Shown here: in pieces, positions 1 to 12,110 of the stretch
Position numbering within the stretch: position 1 is the first letter of the stretch
How the letters are laid out: each line of letters opens with the position of its first letter
Source of the DNA: Omphiscola glabra
Lineage: Eukaryota > Mollusca > Gastropoda > Lymnaeidae
Assembly (NCBI GenBank): GCA_964017045.1
Contig: OZ024798.1
Coordinates: 10,003,793-10,067,792 of the forward strand
Reading direction: 5' to 3'
DNA: 64,000 nucleotides
Translations under genes and position numbers: made by a program
The notes under the pieces: model-generated
Told to the model about the DNA's origin: nothing
Database searches by the model: none
What the model saw: the letters and a program-made list of their open reading frames with translations, nothing else

Positions 1-2936
1 CAGGTGGACCTTTTTGTAACAAATAGTCAATTTGAGGTGTGCGATCTTGTTTTAGAGAGCAAGGCTGACCTTGTATTCATTACCGAGACGTGGTTTAAAC
101 ATGTTGGAGACGAGGTCAAGCAGCAAGAAATTACACCTCCGGACTACCTCATTCACTCTTGCCCAAGGCAATCGCACAGTGGTGGTGGTATTGCTGTCCT
201 TTATAGGAGCTCCTTAAAGAATGGTGTGGCGTTTTCAAAATCGGACGAGTTTGTTTCATTTGAGATGTGCAAGATGCAACTTAATTATGGTGAACAAGCG
301 ATAACGTTTCTATGCATATACAGGCCACCTCCTAATAAGCGAAATAAGTTGAAGATCTGTCAGTTTACTGCTGACTTTCTTCGGCTTCTGGAAACGTACG
401 CCTCCACAAACAAAAACGTCGTCATAATCGGCGACACAAACTGTCATTTCGATTCCACCACCGACAGCTATGTCAAGACCTTAAAATCAGCTCTTGACAC
501 ACACGGAATGACTCAGCTTGTCAGTGTCCCGACACAAAAGCGGGGTCACATCCTAGATTGGCTGGTTGTCAGAGAGGATCGTGCAGCTATGATCTGCAAC
601 CTCATAATTGAGGACAAACTGATCTCTGATCATTTCCCAGTAACCTTTGACTTTGATTTAAGGAAGCCAGGGCGCCTTCTGCGCACAATCACATCCCGTG
701 ACCTCCGAAGGATAGATCGGGCGGCCTTTAGATGTGACGTCGCCGCCCTCAAGTATAGCGAAGATGATCCTGCAACAGACTACAACAGTGGCCTCAGAGT
801 TATTTTAGACAAACATGCACCTCTGTCTACACGGCGCGTTACGGACCGCCCTTCTGCCCCATGGCTCACACCAGAAATAAAGGACGCGAAGCAGCAACAG
901 CGACGTGCAGAACGCAAGTGGCGGAAGTCTGGCTTGACTGTGCACCGACAAATCTTTGTTGAAAACAAGGAACGCACTAAGCAGATGGTCCTTGCAGCTA
1001 GGACTGAATATGTCAGTCACCGGATTGTAGATTGCAGTTCAAATAGGGACTTATTTCGCATTGTCGGTCAGCTGACCGGTAAACAGAAGGACACATCTGT
1101 GCCAAACAATATTGCTTTGGCCGAGTTACCAGACGCTCTAAATGATTTCTTTGTTATGAAAGTTAAGAAGATCAGGGCGAGACTTGACATTTGCACAGAT
1201 GCTCCCGAATTCTTGCCGTTTAATGGCACTCCTATGAGCGAATTTTTGGAGGTCACTGAATCGCATGTGAAGAAAATCCTGGTTGACTCCCCAAGAAAGT
1301 CATGTTTGCTTGACCCTCTTCCGGCAGGTCTGTTGTATGAATGTTTAGACGAAATTGTCCCTATCATTACTAATATCGTAAATCAGTCTTTGAAAACTGG
1401 TTTTGTTCCATCCTCTTTTAAGGAGGCGGTTGTAACTCCACTGCTAAAAAAAGCAAATCTCGACCCTAATCTGTTGGAAAATTATCGCCCCGTCTCTAAT
1501 CTACCATTTTTATCAAAGATTTTAGAGAGGGTCGTTCTTCGACAGCTCCTGGATCACCTCACTCGGTGTGACTTGTTTGAGCCTTTTCAGTCAGCATACA
1601 GAACGCATCACTCTACTGAGACAGCCCTGTTGCGCGTCGTAAATGACCTTCTGTCGTCTTGTGGTGAGGGCCAGGTATCCCTTTTGTCGTTACTGGATCT
1701 ATCGGCAGCGTTCGATACGCTTGACCACGGCATACTTCTCCAACGTCTGCAATATACGTTCGGTTTCACCAATACCGTCCTGAGATGGTTCCGCTCATAT
1801 CTGACAAATCGGGTCCAATCAGTTATCACAAACGGCTTGACCTCCAAGAAATCCATTATTGAATTCGGAGTACCCCAAGGCTCGGTCTTAGGCCCAGTGC
1901 TTTTCACTATGTACGTTCAGCCCCTGGGTGCAGTGATCAAGCAGTTTGACATGGTATATCACATGTTCGCGGATGATACCCAACTTCAGAAATCCGTGAT
2001 CCCCTCTCAGCTCCCTCAGCTTCTTAAAATGACACAGAAGACAGTGGAGTCAGTTAAGCACTGGATGACAATAAACAAGCTCAAATTGAATGATGAAAAG
2101 ACTGAGGTGATCCCCATTGCTACCGCTCAAAAATTAAAATCTTTAAAAGATACACCATCCTTTACTCTCTCAGGCGTGCAGATTGAGTTTGCTCATACAG
2201 TGCGAAACCTGGGTGTCTACTTAGACAGAACACTAACTATGGAAAATAACATTAACATGATTTGCAAGGCGATTTTTCTAGAGCTACGCAGAATTAGTCA
2301 TATCAGACCCTTCTTAACGTTGGGTGCATCAAAGAGGCTGATGTCTGCATTCGTGCTATCACGCATGGACTACTGCAATGCTCTCATGGTGGGTCTTCCA
2401 GCTACGCTCCTTGATAAAATTCAAAAGGCACAGAATAATGCGGCTCGAATTGTTCTTCGTAAACGCAAATTCGACCATGCTAAAACTCTTCTGATAGAAT
2501 TGCATTGGCTGCCGGTCCGCGCTCGTATAGAGTACAAAATCGCAACTCTGTGCTACCGCTGCTTGCATGACCTGGCGCCGTCCTATCTCCAAGCGCTCAT
2601 GACGCCTTATGTACCCACTAGACAACTCCGCTCATCCGATAGTGGCAAACTCTCGATACCGCGTGTTCGCCTTGAAACTTACGGAAAGCGCACGTTCGCA
2701 TTTGCTGGCCCAACCATTTGGAACACCCTTCCTGACGCTCTCAAAAACAGCCAGACGCTGGAGTCCTTCAAAACAAATTTAAAAACTCATCTATTTCGCA
2801 AACACCTGCTGGAATGATGATGTCTACAATCTTTTCCAGCTTGTTATTATCTCCCAACTTAGTTTTTGTACCGCGCTTCGAGCCTTTGGGGATGAAGCGT
2901 GATTTTTCAAATGAACTTTATTATTATTATTATTAA
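1..2936 (+). mobile_element. CR1/L2-type non-LTR retrotransposon, near-intact ORF2 and 3' end
   Basis: One uninterrupted frame runs from the window edge to a double stop at 2815-2820, about 937 codons, and is open at its 5' side, so the protein start lies outside. An apurinic-type endonuclease comes first: ITETW near residue 26, GDTN near 143 and the SDH triad near 208. A reverse transcriptase follows: ENYRPVSNLP, FQSAYRTHHSTET, DLSAAFD near 565, GVPQGSVLGP and the catalytic FADD near 655. The C-terminal region (HWLPVRARIEYK, FAGPTIWNTLP) is typical of the CR1/L2 group. The short 3' UTR ends in about five TTA repeats (2918-2935), as expected for CR1 tails. There is no stop or frameshift, so the insertion looks young. 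It lies in the same orientation as the importin alpha exons downstream and is probably in an intron of that gene. Confidence 0.93.
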
Positions 2937-3360
2937 TACGAGATCTTTCCATTTTCTCAATGGATTGACCATATTTTGCTCATTACCCATAACTACATGT
3001 TGATCAGTTGTTAGTGTTACATCATTGTCTTGTTCTCTTACGACATTCCCCACTGCAGTTTTTGCTGTCTTCATAGAATCTGTTTTGGCTGTCTCACTAG
3101 AAGTGGTCATGTTCTCATTTTCGGGTTTTGATCGTTTTAAAAACTTATGTAGGGCGCCCTTCTGGTTATTAGCTGAAGCCTCATTTGCTTCCTTCTTCTT
3201 TTTCTTTTCGCAGCCAGATACATAAACACGCTGACCTATGCATGATTATAAGTTATAATGGTTTAATTTAATAATTTACAACAAGAATTATCCGTGGGGC
3301 CTATGAAAGTGTGGGACCCACTGCGGCCGCATAGGTTGCAGTGGCCTAAGGCCGGCCCTG
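2937..3360 (-). mobile_element. hAT/ZMYM1-like DNA transposon remnant with one terminus
   Basis: Read on the - strand, the segment opens with CAGGGCCGGCCTTAGGCC (from 3360), a terminus typical of hAT-superfamily elements. A frame follows from about 3235 to 2940 with SGCEKKKKKEANEASANNQK and LHKFLKRSKPENEN. This resembles the N-terminus of ZMYM1-like/hAT transposases, which start with a basic SGCEKRKKK-type stretch. The frame is cut off where the CR1 3' tail begins at 2936, so the LINE appears to have landed inside the transposase. The rest of the element, including the other terminus, would lie beyond the LINE and outside the window. The family call rests on motif memory and the terminus. Confidence 0.65.
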
Positions 3361-3860
3361 CATGCATGGCTCAGTAACACATGTCTTGGATATTGTAAAG
3401 TGCTATAGTGTTTTAAATGAACATGATGTGTACTTATCCAAGCCGTTCTTAAGTGATATTTATGTTTGTAAATTAGGGTATAGCAAACAAAGTAGATATT
3501 TTGTAAAAGTAAAAGTCCAGAAAATATGCGTTTTTTTTTTTAAGGAGCTAAGTTAACCATTTCATTTTACAAAAATGGGTATTTGATAAGTAATGTATCA
3601 AAATAAGTCTTTAGTAATCTAGACATATTGAAAAGATTTGTCAATAATTATTATTGTGCAATCAATATAAATAAACGTTTGGTAAAAAATATTGTGGTGG
3701 TTTTGGGAGAGATGCAGTGAAAATTTAAATCTAATTAAACCCCTCAGAGCAATCTTTGCACTTAGATTTGAATGATTGCTGTTACTGAACATAATGTCTT
3801 CCAATATATAAGTATCACATAGTTGAAATAAGATAAAGAAAGTATTCTCCCTCAATGCAG

Positions 3861-3939
3861 GTACAATCATCAAAGTGTTGTAGCAGCTGCACTTCGGGTG
3901 GTGGGAAACATAGTAACAGGAGATGACTGCCAAACACAG
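3861..3939 (+). CDS. KPNA: Importin alpha exon (first in window)
   Basis: The acceptor ends ctcaatgcag; the donor is gtgagtg. It codes [20 protein letters not shown] then DDCQTQ, with the first base completing a codon from an exon outside the window. Confidence 0.9.
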
Positions 3940-6900
3940 GTGAGTGTGTTCATTTATAATGATAGGAATGAGCAAATCAATATTGTTTAACTGGGGTATG
4001 ATGGATGTTGATTTGGGTTGGTTGACATGGTATGAATTAAAACACATCAAGCAAGTTGAGAAAAAAAATATATCCATCAACTTATAAATAACCATATTTT
4101 AATGAGGTTAGGCTATATGCTACATGTTTTACAAGAGTAAAATGGATAGCATTTGTTTCAAAGTGCCACTACCCGCACCTCTGATTAATTATTATATACA
4201 AAAATTTCATTATAATATTTGTGAAAGGAAGCAAAATCTGTCTTAAAAAATAACTTCATGAAAATGGCTTTGAATGAAAATTGTAGTTTTAGGGTGTACT
4301 CCAACATTGTAATGTTTGAATAAGTCTTGCTATTAGACATTTTTTAAAGTATTCCTTCTTATTTACACATGAGGTGTTAGTAAGATTGTTGAAAGATCAA
4401 CTCTTAAATCCTGAATGATTCCATGCAAGAACAACGTAATGTAATACTGATTCATGAGAAGCTAAACCCCCATTTTTCAGCAGGGCAGGTGATGATTCTC
4501 GGATACAGGGCAGTTTGAATAGTTATCTCTTTATTTGTGAATACAGCCCAGCCTAGGTTTGTTACACAATCTTCAGTTACCAAGTTCTGTTTAAACCGTT
4601 CAAAGTTGCTGCAGTTGAAGAGAAAACAACTGCTTATGGATGCCTTGCTCGCTTTTTGTTCTCAAATTACATTGTTTTATGATTCCATCTTCTGGGGCCT
4701 TTTTTCCTTAGCTTCAAATTTAAGGTCCAGAGTAGACTGAATTTGGTTTACTCCAACTTGTATTTTGTTGCAACGAAATAATTGTTTTTCTTTTTCTTTT
4801 TTTTTTTTTTTTTTTGCAGGCCATTGTATTTTGTTTGTGACTTAACAGCTGTGCCTTGCTGACTCTATAATTCCTTGATGATATTTGCTATCTCATTTAG
4901 TTGGTTTTTTTTCCCTTTTGTAATTATTCTTTTTCTTGTACTGGCTTGTCTTAAGTGTTTGTGGTTTATTGATTTTTTTTTGGGGGGGGGGGGGGTTTGC
5001 TCTAAACCCAGTCAAACTATTTCGTGCATGCTTTAAAAGATGGTCTTTTTAGAACCTTCCTTGTAGTTCTGTTATAAAATGTTCAGGAAGTTTGGAATTC
5101 ATCCTTGTCACTTTGTCAGTTCTTTAATTTTTTTTTATTTCTTTCCGGCAGAACATGACCAAAAAAAATTGCAATTCAAATAATCTTTTGATAGATTGCC
5201 TTCAGTTAACCATAATTTGTCATGCTCTGCTGATCCCTATGTGGTTTCTATATGTATGTATCATTCAATTTATTTTTTTATTTTTTTTTGCAATTCAGGT
5301 GATTATTAATTGTTCATCCCTGCCTTGTTTGCTACATCTGCTGGCCAGTTCTAAGGAGTCCATTCGCAAGGAAGCTTGCTGGACCATTTCAAATATCACT
5401 GCCGGTAACAGGCAGCAAATTCAGGTGAGAGCTTATGTGTACTGTTAAAAAACCTTTGTACACTCTCTGCTGTGGTACATCGTTGAGACAAACTGACATT
5501 ACTCCTTTATATTAATAAAAAAAAATAAACAAGAAATATTGCCATAAATTTTAGTCTTTTTGGTAACACAGTATAAACTGCCCTCTGCTAAACAATTAAA
5601 GAGTTCTTAATGATAAATTGAGATAACAAGATGCAGGCATTTCTTTATCATTTCAGAATGTGATAGACTGTAATATATTTCCTGTTCTTATTGATATTTT
5701 GGGGAAAGCTGAATTCAAAACAAGGAAAGAAGCTGCATGGGCAATAGCCAATGCCACCTCAGGGGGCTCTCCAGAGCAGATTAGGTAAGCCAGAACACAA
5801 ACTCATACTTGTCAGATGCCACGTTTTACTCTCACTAAGAACTGAAATTTTATTTCTTTACATACTTTTCTTTTTTTTTATATAAATACTGTAGCACAAA
5901 TTACTTTCATTATTTTAATTACAATTATACAATTTCACAACAGCTTTCGGAACAGTAGAGTAAGACCTGAATGTTATTAACATCACTTCAGTGGTTTTTT
6001 TAAAAAACGGATGACGTGATTAAATTCATTGCGTAAAAAATATATCTAGTTTTTGTTTAAATATTTTTATAATTTTAAATTTTCATATTTACTCTTTGCT
6101 ATGCCCATGTTAAAGTAGATTTTTATTAGCCTAGTTCCTGATTTCATGAGGAACATAATCTTTGTATATATTTGTACCCGGTACATTTGAAGAGCTTATT
6201 TTCAAAACACAGTATCCACCATTTTTTAAAAAATGAAAAAACCTTACCTTTTTAGAGTGCAAACCAGGTTCCTCTAGGACATGGTAAATTTTATATACTA
6301 AACACATTATATTCCTATTTTATTCTTGACTAAAAATGATTTAATTCTCTAAACGCAGCATTTAATTTTTTGTAAAAAGTTGAATAATCTCAAAACCCCC
6401 AAAATGGATATACAGCATTTTGAAAATCAGCTCTTCATATGTAATATAAATTAAATTGTTTCATTCACCTTTCTTTAAATTTAAAAGTATTGAATCGTCA
6501 TTAAATTTCATTTTTTTTTTTTTGCATAACCCAGAGCATAGTTAATGTCAATCTTTACCTGTCTGTCCAGAGTGGAAGAATTATTTTCTTTAAATTTGCA
6601 TTTTCTCCTTTTGCTTATGTTTAGGTTCCTTGTGGATCAGAATTGCATCCCACCCCTCTGTGATTTACTGACAGTGATGGACAGTAAAATAGTTCAGGTT
6701 GCCCTCAACGGCTTGGAGAATATTCTCAGGCTTGGGGAATCTGATGCCAAGCAGGGGAATGGGGTCAACCCATTTGCAGTGATGATTGAAGAATGTTATG
6801 GTTAGTCTCACTGACAAAGTTCATTTTTAATTCTTTTAGAAATATGAATACTATAACATTTCTTTATTAATGGGGTGGTTTGGGGAAGGGGGGGGGTGTC

Positions 6901-7903
6901 CCACCTTACAGTTGAATATTTGGATGCTCTTCTAAAGATGTATTGAACATTTCAAGAATTAAGACAATTACGAATTTTTGTTTATCCCCTGTTCCATGAG
7001 TCTGGTATGAAATTTTGAGCTCCTCTGCAGTTATTTAATTTTGGAAAGATTATTAAAGTAGCACTCACTAATGTTTTGAGATACCGGTACAATAAATAAT
7101 TAATAATTATAAATAAAAACAATTGGTAATTTATAAATACAATTAATAATCTGTTTAATCTATTTATAATAAATAAACTGGTAGAAGAATTTAACCAATG
7201 AATTTACAATTCTTACACTGTTTTTACATTCTTCTATTGATTTTACACACTTTTCCTTTTGCATTTTATTCTCTTTTCTTTTTTTTCCTTTTTAAAAATG
7301 TGTTTTACTTGCTTAATGATATATAAATCGATAGCACTTCATGTCCTCATCAAAATATTAATTATATACATTTTGAATATCTGACTGGGTTGCTAAAAAT
7401 TGTGCTCATTACATTCAAGTGTTCATGAGGAATGGATACAGTAAAAGAGTGGCTCAGAATGCCTTTATCTGGGGTTCTGCGGCTTCAAGAAACTCTTAAA
7501 AACTATAACTTGCACGAATAAGGGCTCCCTCATAAAAATTGATTCTAAAGAATGGGAACCACTGCAGTAGAATAGAGATATAAGCTGAATATGAATAATG
7601 CAAATTTTAATTGAAACGGGGATACAGTGTTTTTTTTAGTTTTTTTTATGAGTTATCAAAATACTTAATCAAGTTGAACAATATCTATGCACAATTGCTT
7701 TTATTCTTCTAGGTCTGGATAAAATTGAGTTCTTGCAGAGCCATGAAAATCGGGAAATTTACCAGAAGGCATTTGACATCATTGAGCGGTACTTTGGCAC
7801 AGAGGAGGAAGACAAAGCACTTGTGCCGCAGCTGGACCAGGCTTCACAGCAATACCAGTTCACCGGAGACACCAGCACCCCGATGGGTGGCTTCCAGTTT
7901 TGA
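3861..7903 (+). CDS. KPNA: Importin subunit alpha (karyopherin alpha, KPNA1/5/6 type), C-terminal half, 5' exons outside the window
   Basis: Importin alpha is the cytosolic adaptor that binds classical nuclear localisation signals through armadillo repeats and hands cargo to importin beta. Five exons join in frame: 3861-3939, 5299-5424, 5657-5784, 6625-6800 and 7713-7903, about 233 residues to the TGA. All introns are GT-AG. The joined protein carries [65 protein letters not shown] and [13 protein letters not shown]. The W...N pairs in ACWTISN and AAWAIAN form the minor NLS groove in this family. The C-terminal end (STPMGGFQF) and the SHEN block match the KPNA1/5/6 branch better than KPNA2 or KPNA3/4. 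ARM repeats from about 6 to 10 are present; the importin-beta-binding domain and early repeats lie upstream, past the CR1 insertion. It is convergent with DDX10. Confidence 0.93.
5299..5424 (+). CDS. KPNA: Importin alpha exon
   Basis: The acceptor is caattcag and the donor gtgaga. Its 42 codons start [15 protein letters not shown] and include [14 protein letters not shown]. It is phase 0 at both ends. Confidence 0.92.
5657..5784 (+). CDS. KPNA: Importin alpha exon
   Basis: The acceptor is catttcag and the donor gtaagc. It codes [20 protein letters not shown] and [18 protein letters not shown], ending in phase 2. Confidence 0.92.
6625..6800 (+). CDS. KPNA: Importin alpha exon
   Basis: The acceptor is tatgtttag and the donor gttagt. 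It codes [20 protein letters not shown], then [14 protein letters not shown], ending in phase 1. Confidence 0.92.
7713..7903 (+). CDS. KPNA: Importin alpha terminal coding exon
   Basis: The acceptor is ttcttctag. It codes [20 protein letters not shown] to the C-terminal MGGFQF and a TGA at 7901-7903. Confidence 0.93.
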
Positions 7904-8110
7904 TACACGGCTAGGCTTAGGTTCTTCCGTCTTGTTTGTTTTTAATCTCTGTAAGTGTATTAGAAATCTTAAAAAGAACTCGATACTTTGTAAATAGTAT
8001 TAAAGGTAGCTCTGTGTTCTCCTCAGTGCGTGTTTATTCATATTTTGATTTTTTTATTTAAATATCTAAATAAAAAAAAACGTATAATTATTGTTCAAGT
8101 TGGTGTTAGC
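7904..8110 (+). other. Importin alpha 3' UTR with candidate polyadenylation signal
   Basis: AT-rich sequence directly after the stop has AATAAA at 8069-8074 followed by an A run. Transcript ends were not observed, and a longer 3' UTR is possible. Confidence 0.4.
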
Positions 8111-11100
8111 TAGTTTAAGTTATGACTATTTTAAATATTGTTCAATTTTTTTAAATATAAAAAGAATTATATATATCAGTCTAAAAATTAAACTATTCAT
8201 GTGAAAATAGTGATTTGCAAACACACGGATATGTAGCTGTGCTGTAGAGAATGAGTGTCGCAAGCTTATACTAAGTGCTTTTTTCGAAATCAAGGTTGAC
8301 TGATGTTTCCTCTCGATGTGTTAAATTATATTAACACATTACTGTAAACATTAATTTCCTGACAACTGAATTTACTAATTCATACGAATGTTTTCTTATA
8401 ATTAGTTTGAGGTGATCACTGTAAAATCATGTTTCCATCAAAATTACCAATCTCTTAAGCTCAGCTACTATCTCTTGTCAATTAACAAGTCAACACTTTG
8501 CAAAGCCAACAAATAATTTCAGTAGTTTTCCACCGTGCTAACTTGGTTTACTCAGGACCCAGATGAGGTGCTGTGGTAATTCCCATTGGCATTTTATTAC
8601 CTTTTTGTATGTTACAGAAAGGTTATTATAATTTATTAGCTTTTTTAAAATTAAAATACCAAAAGATCTTAGTTGATGGCTTTGTCAATTTTTCATTTGC
8701 AATAACACACTATATTCACTACCAATGTACATTGCAACTTGATAATAAAGACATACATTAAGAAAGGAATTTTTGAAGGCAGGAGGGTCTTGTTTGTTGT
8801 GGCCTTGAATGTGAGTAGGCTTGCCTGACAAATCTCCTTGAAGCCATGATGCCTCATTTGATCTGTTGGGTCTGGATCTTTCATTCATCCGCCTGCAGTT
8901 CTGTGTGTTCACACTTACTTTATCACAGGTGTAAAGCTACCTTCCCATGTTCAAATACTATATAACCTCATCTTTGAGAGTTCTGTGAAGGAAAAAGAAA
9001 ACAAACAAATTTTATGAAGACTTTTTACATGATATATGCCTTAGATTTAGTTGATATACCGACAGTCAAGGTTCATGAAACTATCCAACGTGATTTATAT
9101 ATATATATATATAAATATATATAGAAGCTATCATCATGAACACAGTAACAGGTGATAAGTTACATTTGTTTCAATGAATGCCGACAGCCAAAGCAAATCT
9201 AGCAGCATTGTACATTCACACAGTCCCACTTTCTTTGGAAGAAAATTAGACATGCAGGTCTTATAATTTACTGCTGCATTAAACAAAATTCATTATGTTT
9301 TGCTTTGTTCTTTTTCTTTTTTTTTTTAAGAAAATATATTTTAGCAGACCTTATTTATTTATTTTTTACTACCCCCAATTTTTGGTCACAGCAAGCATTA
9401 AATACATATGTTTTATTAGTGTCTTGCGATGTTAAAATGAAACTTTTAACAGGAAGTACATCTATAATCAGGTAATTTTTTCCCCCACAGATTTCTCTAA
9501 GACTCAAATAAACCCATGATTTCATGGGTTTTTTTTTTTTATTGCAACATACGCCCTGCCATACTGTGACGAAATCCAGACATAAAGTGCTCTTATTATA
9601 TCATTTTACTGACCATTTTATTAGAAAACAAAGTAAGGTCATTTGTAACAGCATAATACTTAATAGATTTTTTATATGCCTCCACTTTTTATTCGAAAAA
9701 AAGAGTCTCAGAACCAGTGATCGCCCTACTAGCTAGAATGGATGGGTTTCCCTGATCTAGAAAACAAATAGTGATTGTTGAATTCATCCATTGACAAGTA
9801 CTGCATGATGCTCATGCCGTAGCTATTTCTGATCAGAGTATGGCAGGACAGCACTTTTTCTTCACCCAAACAAAGTCTTTCATTCACACGCCCAAGTACT
9901 TCCAGGGACATGCCAACTGCAAACAGGTTACATTATGTAGCATTATATTAACATGCATTCAGAACTATGTCAATAACATTTTAAATCATGCCATATATGT
10001 CCTTTTTAACTTATGTGTTGTGTTAAATTTGAACTATTTATTATATTCATGTTTGATCTTATTGAAATAGGGAAAAATTCTGAATTTTATTTGAAAGAGG
10101 AAAAAAAAGAAGTGAGTTATTTTCTTCAGTTTTATTTCAATATAAAATAAATGCAATCCGGCATGCTTTAATTCAGAAATACTGGGTAAACTTCCAGATG
10201 TTCTTTAAAAAAATTTATGAATCATTAAAAAAATATCTTTCATTTTTCTCAGGAAATTGTATCTTCTTTGTGTGAAAAATGTTCTATATTTTTCACTTCC
10301 ACATCCAGCACCCCACTCCCCCCCCCCCCCCCCCCCCCACCCACACCTTCTTACCACGTTTGTCTCTGGGGTGATATTTTAAAATGGCTTATGGAAGCAC
10401 AATCTTGGCCTTATAGCACCTCACTGTGGTGCAAATGTTTTGCAGGATTGAATATGTCCCATTTTAATCGGATTGGTCCTGGCGGCTCCCAAAGTAGAAT
10501 TTTCTGTAATACTAATACGTTGATTTCAGATGGGGCATTTGAGATTTAAGTTGCTCCTCAGTCTCCAACCTTCCCACGGTAATTTCAACCTGAGTTCTTA
10601 AAAATTATTTATAAAAAAAATAATAAAATGGTTTTAAGTTCCTCCCAATCATCCAAAATTGTAAGTTCCTAAGGTCGGCTTCAGATGGAACTAAGTCCTC
10701 AATAGATGGAGCAAGTTTGACATTTCGGTGTACACGTTACAAATGTCTGTTGTGTTATGTATTTGTTTAAAAATATATTCCTAGCAGTTACATGTTCAAT
10801 AATTTTTGTAACAAATTTTCCTTTAAAGTTAAAGAATATTTTGGTAGGGAGGAAAACAAAAAAATCCAAATTCAGCATTAGGTGGTAGTAAGATTATAAC
10901 GATAAAATTTCAACCAGATATTGGGGGAATGATTTGTTCATTAGCAAAATATAAAATTGTCATTGTGTGGTGTGTGATAACAGACTTGTGACCTATTCTG
11001 TGTTATTTATCCCTAAGATGCTTTCTGTTGTCGTATAGCAAATTAAAAGGTTGAGGTTTCAAACTTAAATATTTTTTTTTAAATGATTTTTATTTATTCA

Positions 11101-11910
11101 CTTGTAATTGATTGAAACAACATAAAGTGGGGGGATGCGGCATGAAAGATTAAAGTTTGTAATTCAGATATCTCATTTTATCATAATTGCTCAGGAGCAA
11201 ACATTAATTACAGTGGAGCCTAAATCGTTGAAATATATTTTTGAAATAAAAATTACTACTACTACTACTACATTCACTGCTCTCGTTGGAGTCTCATAGA
11301 AATATTTCTGAAGTCACTAGTTTGCATAACATTTTTTTTTTTTAAACTGAATAAACTAAGAAGTGGCAATTAATCCACCTTTTGTCATCTTATTTCAGTC
11401 ATGCATGCTTTTTTTTTTTGTTGTTGTTCTTTTATAAATAGTTTATAAAAAGATCCAATAATTTTTTTGCCAAATTTTAATTGACTGAAATTTTAGTAGA
11501 TGCTATCTTTATGTGATTTTCTTGTCGCCCAACTCTTGTCATTCAATAGTGAGGTGAATCAGACTGAGTTGTTATGTTTAGCTACACACATTTTTTTTGT
11601 TTACTCTGTTTTAAACAAATGCGGTTTTTTAAAATATCTCCATTTATTTTAAATTATATAAGCACTGGAAACTGTGTTGACAATGTGCACAATCTAAATT
11701 CGTCGGGGATGAATCTGTTTTTGAAGAAAAAGGAAAAGCCCTTGGAAATTTTTCATGCAATGAAATTCGCTACTTTTATTTTCATAAAAACACAGCCAAT
11801 CCAGGAATAAATTTTTACATTGGGATTTAAAGTGAGCACTGCATACAGTTTTTTTTTAGCTCAACAAAACTGCTGCAGAAAAGCAGAATTTTGTGTTAGT
11901 TTGTTTAGTG
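8111..11910. other. AT-rich non-coding DNA between importin alpha and DDX10
   Basis: No frame here looks like a conserved protein. I see an AT microsatellite near 9097-9122, a C run near 10319-10337 and an ACT triplet run near 11257-11271. It could be an extended importin alpha 3' UTR or intergenic DNA. Confidence 0.6.
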
Positions 11911-12102
11911 CAGAGTGGTCAGCAAATTGCGGCTCTTTAGCGACTCGAGTGCGGCTGGGCTAATCGGCCACAAATCGGTTTTAACTCCAAAAAACATGGT
12001 TATGGACAGACTCTTGAAAAGAAATTTGGCTCTCAAAAAAAATTTGTAATTGTCCTGCTGCTGATTTTTGGCTCTTTTGACTAATGAGCTCACTGACCAC
12101 TG
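11911..12102. mobile_element. hAT-type MITE with perfect 8-bp target duplication
   Basis: The ends are imperfect inverted repeats (CAGAGTGGTCAGC and, on the other strand, CAGTGGTCAGTGAGC). The 8-bp sequence GTTTAGTG occurs exactly at 11903-11910 and 12103-12110, as expected for hAT insertion. At about 192 bp it has no coding capacity. Confidence 0.85.
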
Positions 12103-12110
12103 GTTTAGTG

